64,000 nucleotides of DNA from Microbacterium salsuginis. Its GTDB lineage: Bacteria > Actinomycetota > Actinomycetes > Actinomycetales > Microbacteriaceae. Shown here piece after piece: positions 17,006 to 25,991 of the stretch. The position numbers and the translations under genes were made by a program. The stretch lies in assembly GCF_012524205.1 (NCBI RefSeq), contig NZ_JABACI010000005.1, positions 434,001-498,000 of the forward strand, in the 5' to 3' direction. Below the pieces are notes generated by a model, which saw nothing but the letters and a program-made list of their open reading frames with translations, made no database searches and was not told the DNA's origin. Every line of letters begins with the position of its first letter. The stretch's first letter is position 1.

Positions 17006-17683
17006 ATGGACGTGAGAACAGGCGAACGGTCCGATGACCTCGATGTGCTACTGAGTGCAGCTGCTTGTCGGGCGGCAGACGACTCGGGACGCATCACTGG
17101 GGCTCTTCACCAGCTGATTGATGCGCGAGTCTCGGAAGTACACGCCAACGGTCGGAACCGAAAGTTCTTGGTTCCCGCGGCCATCGCGGGCGCGCTGCTG
17201 GCACTGGTTGGCGCGGGGGCGGCGGTCGCCACCCAGTGGGCTCCCTGGGTCACGGAGGCAGACAATCCGGATGTGGTCTTCACTCGCGAGTGGGACGACG
17301 CAAGCGGCACCTATCTTGGCTATTGCGAGGGTCGCATAGAAGTTGTCCACTGGGACCCGGATCAGGTCGCCGCGACGCGAACGTATCTCGCTACGGTGAA
17401 CGTCGACGACCTAGAACCAAACCTCGAGTGGCTTGCTATGAGGCTTGCTAGGCAGGGTGAGCTTGATCGCCTCGGAGATCTTGTCGAGGGTGCAGATCCA
17501 GCGGACTTCGAGGACCCGGGGAGTCTGGCGCCGCAGGAGAAGATGTCCGATGCCAATCTCCTTCACAACGCGTTGATGCGCACGGTGCTTGACGGCATGC
17601 ACGCCGCCATGAATGACCCGAAGCTGTCCGCCACCGGCGACGTCCAGTGCACCACGGACTCTATGAATTCCGGTGACCAGTGA
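17006..17683 (+). CDS. Single-TM protein, probable anti-sigma-like regulator
   Basis: 225 residues. A cytoplasmic N-terminal domain of ~50 residues is followed by one membrane helix (AAIAGALLALVGAGAAVATQ, ~58-77) and a ~145-residue outer domain with two cysteines (LGYCEGR and VQCTTD). The ECF sigma gene starts within its last codons (GTGA overlap), so the products are made together. That topology and coupling suggest a membrane-bound sigma regulator, but no zinc HxxxCxxC motif is present, so this is inference. Confidence 0.62.
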   Translation: MDVRTGERSDDLDVLLSAAACRAADDSGRITGALHQLIDARVSEVHANGRNRKFLVPAAIAGALLALVGAGAAVATQWAPWVTEADNPDVVFTREWDDASGTYLGYCEGRIEVVHWDPDQVAATRTYLATVNVDDLEPNLEWLAMRLARQGELDRLGDLVEGADPADFEDPGSLAPQEKMSDANLLHNALMRTVLDGMHAAMNDPKLSATGDVQCTTDSMNSGDQ

Positions 17684-18183
17684 CGACCGCCGCGGAGTCG
17701 CTGTTACGCGACACCGCCCCTCGCTTGCTCGGGTACTTCCTTAACCGCATCGACGTCGCTGAGGACGCCGCAGATCTAGTCAACGAAACTCTCATCGCCG
17801 CTCTGAAGAGCGCCCGACGGGCGCCCTCCGAGCCAGAGCCGGCCCGGATGTGGCTCTTCGGGATCGCCCGAAACACCCTCCGTCACCACTACCGAAGCAC
17901 AGCCCGCCGCGATGCGCTGACGCGCCGGCTCACGGAAGCCCTTCACGACTCCCGCTCAGAACTCGACGACGTCCACGACGTGCGCGCCGCAGTCGCAGCA
18001 CTGCCTGAGCAGCTTGCCGAACTGATTCGGCTTGTGCATTGGGATGGATTCAGCATCGAGCAAGCCGCGGCGCACACAGGAATCAACCCATCCACCGCCA
18101 GAAGCCGTCACGCCCGCGCCAAAGAGCTGCTCCGGCAGCACCTAGAGCCTACAAGGGTCGCTGAGACCAGGAGAGCGCCGTGA
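17680..18183 (+). CDS. RNA polymerase ECF-type sigma factor
   Basis: 167 residues. Region 2 is around LGYFLNRIDVAEDAADLVNE and ARMWLFGIARNTLRHHYR. Region 4 is AALPEQLAELIRLVHWDGFS with the HTH EQAAAHTGINPSTARSRHAR. The linker is short, as in ECF factors. The GTG start overlaps the stop of the upstream membrane protein by 4 bp. This order is the reverse of the usual sigma-then-anti-sigma arrangement. It probably directs a small regulon, perhaps including the lipoprotein gene 160 bp downstream. Confidence 0.85.
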   Translation: MTTAAESLLRDTAPRLLGYFLNRIDVAEDAADLVNETLIAALKSARRAPSEPEPARMWLFGIARNTLRHHYRSTARRDALTRRLTEALHDSRSELDDVHDVRAAVAALPEQLAELIRLVHWDGFSIEQAAAHTGINPSTARSRHARAKELLRQHLEPTRVAETRRAP

Positions 18184-18341
18184 GCCCCGCCTCCATCACG
18201 CCATCAACCATCCACCCGACCGGCACCGTGTCGATAGACATCACTTGGGCGCCCACTCTCGACACCAATTCAGCATCCACGAAACCGTAGAGCGCGGAAG
18301 CCGGGGTTGCATGCTCGCAACTCAGCGAAGAGTCTAAGGAA

Positions 18342-18737
18342 ATGAAGATGGTGCATAGGAAGGTGAGCATCCCGACACTCGCTGGCGTAGCTATCCTGCT
18401 GTCTCTGACTGGCTGCGCATCAGCCCTGCCGTCCGCATGTCCCGCTATCGGCTGGGTGAACACGCTTACTGTCGCGCTCGAAGGCGAGACAGCCGCGATC
18501 GACTCCGTGCGACTGTGCACCGAGAAAGAATGTGCCCCTGCGGCCGAACACGACGGCGACTCCTGGACATTCTCAACAGACATGATGGCCCCGGATCAAG
18601 TCACTGTGCGTACGCTGGCGGCCGACGGGCAAATCGTCAGCGAAACGGACGTGGAACCCGGTTGGGAACGAATCGGTGGAAGCGAAAGATGCGGCGGCCC
18701 GGCCGTCGCCGTCGTGACTGTGAGTGTCAGCCCATAA
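18342..18737 (+). CDS. Small lipoprotein, unknown
   Basis: 131 residues. The signal sequence ends in the lipobox LTGC (Cys ~25) after VSIPTLAGVAILLSL, so it is a diacylated membrane-anchored protein. The mature ~107 residues contain four more cysteines and alternate beta-like stretches (VNTLTVALEG, VTVRTLAADG, VAVVTVSVSP). AAGGA precedes ATG 18342. Its position after the sigma pair suggests a connection to envelope sensing, not proven. Confidence 0.7.
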   Translation: MKMVHRKVSIPTLAGVAILLSLTGCASALPSACPAIGWVNTLTVALEGETAAIDSVRLCTEKECAPAAEHDGDSWTFSTDMMAPDQVTVRTLAADGQIVSETDVEPGWERIGGSERCGGPAVAVVTVSVSP

Positions 18738-19021
18738 CGACCGACCGATGCGCGCCGTGAAGCGACAGTGATGGGTTCCTTCTATGCCTCAACGACTGCG
18801 GCGCAAGCTGATGGATCCTCGCCCGTCGATCGCGAACCGGGTTGCGTGCTGCCACTCGTTCCGGCGACGCAACCCACCGGAAAGTGCTCGACCGGTTGAA
18901 TGCGGCCGATGGCGTCAGCGACCACAGGTTTGAGCGCGGGCAACGGCGGGTGTCCCCTCAAGCCGACTTGGACCTGGGCGCAGTCTTCTCTCTCCGCTCG
19001 CTCTTTGTCAGGGCGCCACGA
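18738..19021. other. Spacer without recognisable gene
   Basis: 284 bp. Short open frames occur, but none has a start with a ribosome site or a known motif. No strong hairpin was seen after the lipoprotein gene. Confidence 0.45.
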
Positions 19022-19441
19022 TCACCATGCGAGTATCTGGTCGATGATCCATTTTCCGCCCCAAACGACGAGCAGCATCGTTCCGCCGATAGGCACGAGG
19101 ATCATTGCGGTCTCGAATAGAAGCTTGAGAAGCGGACGATCGGCGAGGCGCTTGCGGAGCGGCCATGTGACGGCGCCAAGCCCAACCGCGAAGATCATCA
19201 ACACACCGATCCCAAACAGGATGACGCCGATAACAAGAGCCGTCTGGCCCACGAGCTTCCACCCGGTGAACTGCGTGAGGCCCTGCGCCGCCAGTGCAAG
19301 CGTGACGGCGAGGTAGCCGCCGAGCACCGTGCCCAGAGCCTGGCCCAGGACCGACTGCCAGAAGGGACCTCGTAGGAACCAAGGCCGCCTACCGGCGGTC
19401 GACGTTGCATCGGCCTCGGACGTGGGCGCGTAATCGGTCAC
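19022..19441 (-). CDS. Membrane protein, unknown
   Basis: 139 residues from GTG 19441 (the next in-frame start upstream is unsupported). At least three hydrophobic helices: LGTVLGGYLAVTLALAAQG, LVIGVILFGIGVLMIFAVGL and AMILVPIGGTMLLVVWGGKW, with positive loops (PLRKRLADR). I do not recognise a family. It lies between the lipoprotein and the integrase remnant on the island. Confidence 0.6.
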   Translation of the reverse strand: MTDYAPTSEADATSTAGRRPWFLRGPFWQSVLGQALGTVLGGYLAVTLALAAQGLTQFTGWKLVGQTALVIGVILFGIGVLMIFAVGLGAVTWPLRKRLADRPLLKLLFETAMILVPIGGTMLLVVWGGKWIIDQILAW

Positions 19442-19638
19442 GACGCAATACTGACAGAGCCTCGAAGGGTCAGTTCTTCTGGTTGCCCGTGGCAATCTTT
19501 CCGCCCGCGATGGTCCCGCCTTCGGCAGTGCCCGTTTACGGATCCGCTTACGCGCTCAACCGGAGTGGGGCCCCGGATATAAGTGCGTCGCCAGCGGGTC
19601 GCGTCGGCGCCGTGAGTTACTCTGACTGCGAGGTCAGC

Positions 19639-20807
19639 ATGGGAAGCATCGCGGCGTATCAGGCAGCGGCGGGCCGGCGCTACCGCGTCAGATGGCGCGA
19701 CGACACCACGCACCGCCAGGTCGAGAAGCGCGGATTCAAGACGAAGCGCGACGCAGAGCTCTTCCTCGCTCGCACCGAGGTCGCCCGCTCGGATGGTTCC
19801 TACACGAACCCCGCCGCGGCCAAAGCCACCGTCCGCGAACTTGGAACCGAGTGGTTGCGAAACAAGCGGCACTCGCTCAAAGCCTCGTCGTACAGCTCGC
19901 TGGAGACTTCGTGGCGGGTATACGTACTCCCCCGCTGGTCCGACACCCGCATCGGCGATATCCGAGCGTCGCAGGTGGAGCAGTGGATTCGTGAGCTCTC
20001 CGAGGGTACGGCTCCACGAGCCGCACGAAGAGCAGCGGCGTGGCGGGGAGCCCGCGATCGGCGACGGTCGTCTATCGCGCGCTCGGGGTTCTTGCCGGCA
20101 TCCTCGACACCGCTGTCCGTGACGGACGCATCCCCCGCAACGTCGCTCGGGGCGCGCAGAACCTGCCGACGAAACGATCCGAGAAGCCGCGACGGTACCT
20201 GACGCACGACGAGGTCGTGCGGCTCGCCGAAGCGGCGTCGACGCCGACCTATCGAACGCTGATCGTGGTGCTCGCATACTGCGGCCTCCGATGGAGTGAA
20301 GCGATCGGCATGTACGTGCGCGACATCAACTTCGAGCGCGACCGCATCCAAGTCAATCGCGCGGCCGTCGAGGTCGAAGGACGCATCGTCGTCGGGGCGC
20401 CGAAGAACTGGGAGCGGCGGATCGTCCCGTTCCCGGAGTTCCTGGAAGCGCCGCTGCGTGAGCTCTGCGACGGCAAGGGGCCGGACGACCTCGTGTTCGC
20501 GGACCCCGACTGCAATCATCTGCGACGTGCGAAGACCAGCCTCGGCACGACGTCATGGTTCAGCGCCGCCCTCGAGCGGTCGGGTATCGAACGCCTGACG
20601 CCGCACGACCTTCGTCACACCGCGGCGAGCCTCGCGATCTCGTCCGGCGCGAACGTAAAGGCGGTGCACCGGATGCTCGGTCACAAGTCCGCGGCGATGA
20701 CTCTAGACACCTACGCCGACCTGTTCGAGGACGACCTGGCCGACGTCGCGGCGCGGATGAACCAAGGCGGACTCGACGCCGATGTGACTCGGCTGTGGTC
20801 GGTCTGA
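19639..20807 (+). pseudogene. Tyrosine recombinase/integrase, frameshifted
   Basis: From ATG 19639 (GAGG upstream) frame +1 gives the AP2-like arm-binding region (RWRDDTTHRQVEKRGFKTKR) and the core-binding SAM-like domain (WLRNKRHSLKASSYSSLETS) up to RELSEGT at ~20008. Frame +3 then carries on with GSTSRTKSSGVAGSPRSATV and the whole catalytic domain. That includes Arg in YCGLRWSEA, HDLRHTAAS, GHKSAAMTL and the nucleophile Tyr in DTYADL. A single missing base near 20005-20010 explains the break. Unless this is a sequencing error, no full-length integrase is made. Confidence 0.85.
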
Positions 20808-20829
20808 CCGGCGCGCGATCCTCCTCAAG

Positions 20830-20849
20830 TGTGGGCAAATTGTGGGCAA
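20830..20849. repeat. Probable integrase arm-type site, right end
   Basis: TGTGGGCAAATTGTGGGCAA, identical to 11316-11335 at the other end. It lies 22 bp after the integrase stop and 80 bp before the att core. Confidence 0.6.
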
Positions 20850-20879
20850 GCGCACCCGCGGCCCACACTCCACGCCAAC

Positions 20880-20927
20880 GAAGAGGGCCGGAGATCCGCG
20901 GGATTCCGCGGCTCTCGGCCCCTCTTC
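20880..20927. terminator. Hairpin between integrase and ssrA 3' end
   Basis: GAAGAGGGCC pairs with GGCCCCTCTTC around an internal GC-rich loop containing a second CCGCGG stem. It lies directly beyond the ssrA 3' end and can terminate both ssrA and the integrase transcript. Confidence 0.65.
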
Positions 20928-20928
20928 T

Positions 20929-20962
20929 GTGACAGCGGTTGGTGGAGATGGGGGGAATCGAA
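20929..20962. repeat. Attachment site at the ssrA 3' end
   Basis: GTGACAGCGGT followed by the reverse complement of the last 23 nt of tmRNA. 33 of 34 bases match 11163-11196. The functional ssrA gene is rebuilt at this end. Confidence 0.85.
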
Positions 20963-21310
20963 CCCCCGTCCATCGCTGAGTAACTGCGGTTTCTCCGGGC
21001 GCAGTCTGTGAAAGCGTTCTACTCGGCTCCGACCTTTGTCACAGACACCTAAGTCGACAAGCCCAGCCTGAAGAAAGTCCCGTGTGACGCTCAGGCGACG
21101 TCACACAGCAAGATCCCTAAATGACGCCAATACCCGTGACGGGATCGGTCACGGATTGACGGCGTCGGGCTCGCTGCTCAGGCAGCGAGGGCGAACGCGG
21201 ACTGCTTCTTTTCGGCAGTTATTGTTTTGCAGGGAGCGTTCACGAGATAACCCTGCATCCTCGGCCCGCTGCACGCAGATTCGCAGGCGATGTCGAAACC
21301 GATCATCCCC
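20940..21310 (-). ncRNA. ssrA: Transfer-messenger RNA
   Basis: 371 nt. The 5' end GGGGATGATCGGTTTCGACA and the 3' end with the T-arm GGTTCGATTCCCCCC and encoded CCA form the Ala-tRNA-like domain. The acceptor stem GGGGATG/CATCTCC pairs fully. The tag frame ends in codons for SAFALAA followed by TGA (stop 21178-21180), preceded by KTITAEKKQ. The exact resume codon is uncertain. It rescues stalled ribosomes together with SmpB, encoded 850 bp away. Its 3' end is the integration target of the adjacent island. Confidence 0.95.
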
Positions 21311-21477
21311 GTGATCCTCGTTGGAGGAGAGTTCCTTCTTGCGAAGGGGCCGCTGTCACACTGTGGAGTTTCCAAACCGGACGCCGTGGCATCCGAGCAC
21401 ATCAGTCTATAACGGATGCCTCGGCCCCGCCATTCCGCTTCGCATCGACCGCGTCCCGCCCGCGTAGAGTCGGCGTC

Positions 21478-22152
21478 ATGAACGACGTCGTCATCACGGT
21501 CCGCGGCGAGCACGAGACTCGTGTCGCCCCCGAGCGCGCGATCGCGCACCTCACCATCAAGGCGGAGGGTCCCGAGCGCGGCGCCGTCGTCGAGCGCATG
21601 GCCGCCCTCACCGAGCCTGTCCGAGACGATCTGGCCTCCCGCAAGTCCGCCGGCACGGTCGTCGAGTGGACGAGCCAGCGGGTCTCGGTGTGGTCCGAGC
21701 GCCCGTGGAACAACGAGGGCAAGCGCCTCGCGCCGGTGCACTACGCGAGCGTGGACTTCTCGGCGACGTTCACGGATTTCGCGGTCCTGTCCTGGTGGGC
21801 CGGTGATGTCGCCGAGCGCGAGGGCGTGCAGCTGGGCTGGATCGAGTGGCAGCTCACGCCCGAGACGCGTGCGATCACTGAACGCGACGTCGCCACCGAG
21901 GCCGTCGGCGTGGCGGTGACCCGCGCGACCGCGTATGCGAACGCATTGCGCTTGGAGAACGTCACGCCTCTCGAGATCGCCGACGTCGGTCTGCTGTCAC
22001 GTCAGGACCGGCCGGAGTCGGGTCCCGCGCCTCGCGCACTCATGGCCAAGGCGTCGTTCGCCGCGGATGCCGGCTCGGGACCGGCTGTACAGCTGCAGCC
22101 GGAAGACATCGTCGTCTCGGCGGCCGTCGAGGCCCGATTCAGCGCCCGCTGA
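21478..22152 (+). CDS. SIMPL domain (DUF541) protein
   Basis: 224 residues. VVITVRGEHETRVAPERAIA is the N-terminal strand of the SIMPL fold, and ATAYANALRLENVTPLEIAD is the conserved central helix-strand with A-x-x-Y/A-A. No signal peptide is seen, so this is a cytoplasmic SIMPL protein. The role is poorly defined. TAGAGT ends 7 nt before ATG 21478 with no SD, consistent with a leaderless mRNA. Confidence 0.8.
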   Translation: MNDVVITVRGEHETRVAPERAIAHLTIKAEGPERGAVVERMAALTEPVRDDLASRKSAGTVVEWTSQRVSVWSERPWNNEGKRLAPVHYASVDFSATFTDFAVLSWWAGDVAEREGVQLGWIEWQLTPETRAITERDVATEAVGVAVTRATAYANALRLENVTPLEIADVGLLSRQDRPESGPAPRALMAKASFAADAGSGPAVQLQPEDIVVSAAVEARFSAR

Positions 22153-22161
22153 GACGTCGCG

Positions 22162-22638
22162 CTATTCGCCCAGGCGGTTGCGCGAACGCATGGCGCGCTC
22201 GGCCTCGCGCTTGTCTTCGCGCTCGCGGATCGTCTGCCGCTTCTCGAACTCTCGCTTGCCCTTCGCCACGGCGATCTCGACCTTCGCCCGACCGTCCGAG
22301 AAGTACAGCTTCAACGGCACGAGCGTGTAACCGCCGGCCGATACCGCGTGCGAGAGCTTGATGATCTCGTCCTTGTGCAGCAGCAGCTTGCGCGTGCGCT
22401 TGGCGGAGTGGTTGGTCCAATGGCCCTGGGAGTACTCCGGGATGTGCACCGCGTCGAGGAACGCCTCGCCGCCGTCGATGTAGGCGTAGCCGTCGCTGAG
22501 GTTGGCGCGGCCCTCGCGGAGCGACTTCACCTCGGTGCCCGTGAGCACGAGACCGGCCTCGTACGTCTTCTCGATGGCGTACTCGTGACGCGCGCGACGA
22601 TTGGTCGCGACGACCTTCTCACCGCGTTCCTTGGGCAT
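22162..22638 (-). CDS. smpB: SsrA-binding protein SmpB
   Basis: 158 residues, the normal length. [20 protein letters not shown] and [19 protein letters not shown] form the tmRNA-binding OB fold, and the C-terminal basic tail ([18 protein letters not shown]) reaches into the decoding centre. SmpB delivers alanyl-tmRNA to stalled ribosomes. It is the last gene of the prfB-ftsE-ftsX-smpB series and lies close to ssrA. Confidence 0.97.
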   Translation of the reverse strand: MPKERGEKVVATNRRARHEYAIEKTYEAGLVLTGTEVKSLREGRANLSDGYAYIDGGEAFLDAVHIPEYSQGHWTNHSAKRTRKLLLHKDEIIKLSHAVSAGGYTLVPLKLYFSDGRAKVEIAVAKGKREFEKRQTIREREDKREAERAMRSRNRLGE

Positions 22639-22710
22639 GACTGCTCCTCGATCCGGACCGCACCCGTCGCGCGGCAGCCTGTCAGTCTACCTCGCCACGT
22701 GCGCCATGCG

Positions 22711-23625
22711 TCACGCGCGCAGCCAGCGCCGGATCGCGAAGCCCGCCGACAGGGCCGCCAGCGCGACACCCACGAGGATGATGGCGGGAACGACGAGCCA
22801 CGCCTCCCCCATGCCGACCCACGTGGTCACGAACTCGACACGGTTGCGCAGGTATTGGTCGACACCGAAGTGCACGCCGGCGATGACCGCCGCGCTGGCC
22901 AGCAGAGACCCGATCAACGCCGCGAACACGCCCTCGAGGATGAACGGCGTCTGGATGAAGCGGTTGGATGCTCCCACCAGGCGCATGATGCCGAGCTCTC
23001 GCCGGCGCGCATAGGCCGACAGCCGGATGGTCGTGGCGATCAGCAGCACCGCGGCGACGAGCATGAGCGCAGCGATGCCGACCGCGATGTACGTCGCGAT
23101 CGTGAGTGCCGAGAACAGCGGTTCCAGGTACTGCAGTTCGTCCTTGACCTCTTCGACGCCCTGCATCCCTGTGAACGCTTCACTGATGACGTCGGACTGG
23201 CGATGATCGACGAGGTTGATCCAGAACGTCTGGTTCATCTGGTCGGGCGTGATGACGCTTGCGTAGTCCTCGCCGAGCAGCTCGACGACGTTCTCGTAGG
23301 CCTCCTGGCTGCTCTCGAAGCGCAGGTCGCGGATCAGAGGAGACAGCGCCTCCCCCTCGAGCTGCTCACGCACCGCGGTGACCTGCTCCTCGGTCGCGAC
23401 TCCCGCCGCGCACGTGTCGGTCTGCGAGATCGAGGTGCACATGAAGATCTGCACCTGGGCGCGATCGGCCCAGTAGTCCTGCATCTTGCCGATCTGCATC
23501 TGCATGAGGATCGCGGCACCCACGAACGTGAGCGACACGAACGTCACGAGCACGACCGACACGACCATCGAGAGGTTGCGCCGCAGGCCCGTGAAGGCCT
23601 CGGACATGATCAGACCGAACCTCAT
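22711..23625 (-). CDS. ftsX: Cell division protein FtsX
   Basis: 304 residues. An N-terminal cytoplasmic tail (LIMSEAFTGLRRNLSMVVSV) leads to TM1. A ~115-residue outer loop has two cysteines (MCTSISQTDTC), then three more TMs follow (~165-300), with the signature ARRRELGIMRLVGASNRFI. FtsX is the permease half of the FtsEX complex that activates peptidoglycan hydrolases (RipC type in actinobacteria) at the septum. The start overlaps the ftsE stop (ATGA). Confidence 0.95.
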   Translation of the reverse strand: MRFGLIMSEAFTGLRRNLSMVVSVVLVTFVSLTFVGAAILMQMQIGKMQDYWADRAQVQIFMCTSISQTDTCAAGVATEEQVTAVREQLEGEALSPLIRDLRFESSQEAYENVVELLGEDYASVITPDQMNQTFWINLVDHRQSDVISEAFTGMQGVEEVKDELQYLEPLFSALTIATYIAVGIAALMLVAAVLLIATTIRLSAYARRRELGIMRLVGASNRFIQTPFILEGVFAALIGSLLASAAVIAGVHFGVDQYLRNRVEFVTTWVGMGEAWLVVPAIILVGVALAALSAGFAIRRWLRA

Positions 23626-24788
23626 GACGTGGGCCCCACTTCGTCGTCAGGATCGGTCTCGCCCAGGCCCAGCCGGTCGGCGAGCCCGAGTTCGGCGACG
23701 TCGATCTCGGCAAGGTCGGCGACCGGGATCGGCTGGGTGTGACTCGGCGTCGCCGGCGCGACGGGAGCCTCGGGCCGAGGCGGCTCGGCGGTGCGTTCCT
23801 CAGCGGGTTCGGCGACGGGATCGGATGCCGGTGACGCCGGCGGCACGGGTCGCCCGGCATCGGCGGGCTCGGGCTCGGGCTCCGGGCGCTCCGGTACGAG
23901 GCGGGGCTCGGCAGCGCTCGCGCGCGGCGCAGCGGCGAGGGCTGCGGCATCCGTCATGTCATCGTCGTCGGCGTCGACGACCGTGGGATCCAACCCCGCT
24001 GCCGCCGCCAAGGCGGCTTCGCGCTGCACCTCGAGCACGGCCGTCAGCGCGGCCACGGCGGCGGCACCGCGTTCTGGCTCGGGCGCGAGGCTCGGCAGGC
24101 CCGACGTGTCGCCGTAGCCGCCGTGCCGCTCGTCGCGCACCATCTCGCCGTAGCTCAGCTCGATCACGCGTCGCTGCATCTGGTCGACGAACCCCGCCTC
24201 GTGCGTCGCCATCACGACCGTCGTACCACCGGCGTTGATCCGCGCCAGCAGCTGCATGATGTCGACCGAGGTGCCAGGGTCGAGGTTTCCGGTCGGCTCG
24301 TCGGCGAGCAGCACCTGCGGGCGGTTCGCCAGGGCACGGGCGATCGCGACACGCTGCTGCTCACCGCCGGACAGCTCGTGCGGGAACCGCTTCTCTTTGC
24401 CTGCGAGGCCGGCAAGCGCCAGCACCTCGGGTACGGCCTGCTGGATGAACGCCCTCGACGAGCCGATCACCTGCAGCGTGAACGCCACGTTCTGGAAGAC
24501 CGTCTTGGTCGGCAGCAGCCGGAAGTCCTGGAAGACCGCGCCGACGTGACGGCGGAAGTAGGGCACCTTGCGGTTCGACAGCGTGCGCAGGTCGCGCCCG
24601 AGCACGATGACGCGCCCCTCGGACGGCGTCTCCTCCCGCAGGATCAGGCGCAGGCAGGATGACTTGCCCGAGCCGGACGCTCCGACGAGGAACACGAACT
24701 CACCGCGCTGCACCTCGAAGTCGACGTTGCTCAGGGCAGGCTTCGCGGTGCCGCGAAAGCGTTTCGTGACGTTCTCGAACCGGATCAT
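23622..24788 (-). CDS. ftsE: Cell division ATP-binding protein FtsE with long C-terminal tail
   Basis: 388 residues against ~229 for typical FtsE. The ATPase domain (1-~225) has Walker [11 protein letters not shown]-loop, signature [16 protein letters not shown], Walker [13 protein letters not shown] and H-loop ATHE. From ~228 to 388 runs a low-complexity Ala/Pro/Glu/Asp-rich tail ([20 protein letters not shown]), ending in a short region [19 protein letters not shown] that could be a docking helix. The tail continues directly in frame to the ftsX overlap and is therefore real. FtsE couples ATP hydrolysis to FtsX for septal hydrolase control. Confidence 0.95.
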   Translation of the reverse strand: MIRFENVTKRFRGTAKPALSNVDFEVQRGEFVFLVGASGSGKSSCLRLILREETPSEGRVIVLGRDLRTLSNRKVPYFRRHVGAVFQDFRLLPTKTVFQNVAFTLQVIGSSRAFIQQAVPEVLALAGLAGKEKRFPHELSGGEQQRVAIARALANRPQVLLADEPTGNLDPGTSVDIMQLLARINAGGTTVVMATHEAGFVDQMQRRVIELSYGEMVRDERHGGYGDTSGLPSLAPEPERGAAAVAALTAVLEVQREAALAAAAGLDPTVVDADDDDMTDAAALAAAPRASAAEPRLVPERPEPEPEPADAGRPVPPASPASDPVAEPAEERTAEPPRPEAPVAPATPSHTQPIPVADLAEIDVAELGLADRLGLGETDPDDEVGPTS

Positions 24789-24855
24789 GGCCTAACGAGC
24801 CTATGCGGATGCCCCGCCCGACCCGCCTGCGACACCCGGTGCCGAGGCATCCGGA

Positions 24856-25965
24856 TCAGTCGTCGGTCTTGCGCTTGCGCCACCGGATGCCCGCGGCGAT
24901 CAAGCCGTCGAGATCGCCGTCGAAGACGACCGCGGGATTGCCGACCTCGTAACCGGTGCGCAGGTCCTTCACCAGCTGCTGGCCGTAGAGGAAGTACGAA
25001 CGCATCTGGTCGCCCCAGCTCGCGGTGATGACACCGGCGAGCTCCTTCTTCTTGGCCGCCTCTTCTTCCTTCTTGAGCAGGAGCAGGCGGGTCTGCAGCA
25101 CGCGCATGGCCGCGGCGCGGTTCTGGATCTGGGACTTCTCGTTCTGCATCGACACGACGATTCCGGTCGGGAGGTGCGTGAGGCGCACGGCCGAGTCCGT
25201 CGTGTTGACGGACTGGCCGCCCGGACCGGAGGAACGGAAGACGTCGACGCGTAGGTCGCCCTCGGGGATGTCGACCTCGACGGCCTCTTCCATCACCGGG
25301 ATGACCTCAACGGCCGCGAAGCTCGTCTGACGCTTGTCTGCCGAGCCGAACGGGCTGATCCGCGCGAGCCGGTGCGTGCCGGCCTCGACCGACAGCGTGC
25401 CGTACGCGTAAGGAGCGTCGACCTCGAACGTCGCGGACTTGATCCCAGCGCCCTCCGCGAAGGACGTGTCGAGGACCTTCACCGGGTACTTGTGGCGCTC
25501 GGCCCAGCGCAGATACATGCGCATCAGCATCTCGGCGAAGTCGGTCGCGTCATCGCCACCGGCGCCGGAGCGGATCGTGACGACGGCAGCACGATCGTCG
25601 TACTCGCCGTCGAGGAGTGTCTGCACCTCGAGCTGACCGATGATGTCCTCGAGCTCGGCGATCTCGTGGCGGGCCTCCTCGGCGGAGTCCTCGTCGTCCA
25701 TCTCGTTGGCGAGCTCGACGAGCACGTCGAGGTCGTCGAGGCGCTGCTCGACATCGGTGATGCGCTTGAGCTCGGTCTGGCGGTGGCTGAGGGCGCTGGT
25801 GACCTTCTGCGCCTTCTCGACGTCGTCCCAGAGATTGGGAGCGCCGGCCTCCTCGCTCAGACGCGCGATCTCGGCGGTGAGTGCGTCGACGTCGACCACG
25901 GACTTGATGTCGGAGAACGTGGAACGCAGCGCCTGGATGTCGGCGGAAGGATCGAAGTCGAGCAT
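24856..25965 (-). CDS. prfB: Peptide chain release factor 2
   Basis: 369 residues. [20 protein letters not shown] carries the GGQ that triggers peptidyl-tRNA hydrolysis, and [15 protein letters not shown] holds the SPF stop-codon recognition tripeptide for UGA/UAA. The start [13 protein letters not shown] is at ATG 25965. There is no in-frame stop or SD-like frameshift element, so the autoregulatory +1 frameshift of many bacterial prfB genes is absent. Confidence 0.97.
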   Translation of the reverse strand: MLDFDPSADIQALRSTFSDIKSVVDVDALTAEIARLSEEAGAPNLWDDVEKAQKVTSALSHRQTELKRITDVEQRLDDLDVLVELANEMDDEDSAEEARHEIAELEDIIGQLEVQTLLDGEYDDRAAVVTIRSGAGGDDATDFAEMLMRMYLRWAERHKYPVKVLDTSFAEGAGIKSATFEVDAPYAYGTLSVEAGTHRLARISPFGSADKRQTSFAAVEVIPVMEEAVEVDIPEGDLRVDVFRSSGPGGQSVNTTDSAVRLTHLPTGIVVSMQNEKSQIQNRAAAMRVLQTRLLLLKKEEEAAKKKELAGVITASWGDQMRSYFLYGQQLVKDLRTGYEVGNPAVVFDGDLDGLIAAGIRWRKRKTDD

Positions 25966-25991
25966 GACACTCCAGACTAACGTGGTTGGAC

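Larger units (their letters stand above)
11163..20962. mobile_element. Integrative island in ssrA, ~9.8 kb, integrase inactivated
   Basis: A tyrosine integrase gene reads towards ssrA and ends ~130 bp from it. The 3' end of ssrA is duplicated at the far boundary (34 bp, one mismatch), and matching 20-bp motifs lie inside both ends. Base composition inside looks less GC-rich than the flanks. The cargo is a toxin-antitoxin pair, a 2H phosphoesterase-like protein, a GNAT, a sigma/membrane-regulator pair, a lipoprotein and unknowns. No replication, conjugation or capsid gene is visible. It is therefore a genomic island or a satellite remnant rather than a complete prophage or ICE. The integrase frameshift suggests it is trapped. 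Confidence 0.85.

Noticed and set aside
19990-20045. Programmed -1 ribosomal frameshift in the integrase
   Set aside because: No X-XXY-YYZ slippery heptamer or evident downstream structure. Simple loss of one base explains it better, though resequencing is advised.
24856-25965. Programmed +1 frameshift in prfB
   Set aside because: No early in-frame UGA or SD-like stimulator is present. The gene reads through in a single frame from MLDFDPS.
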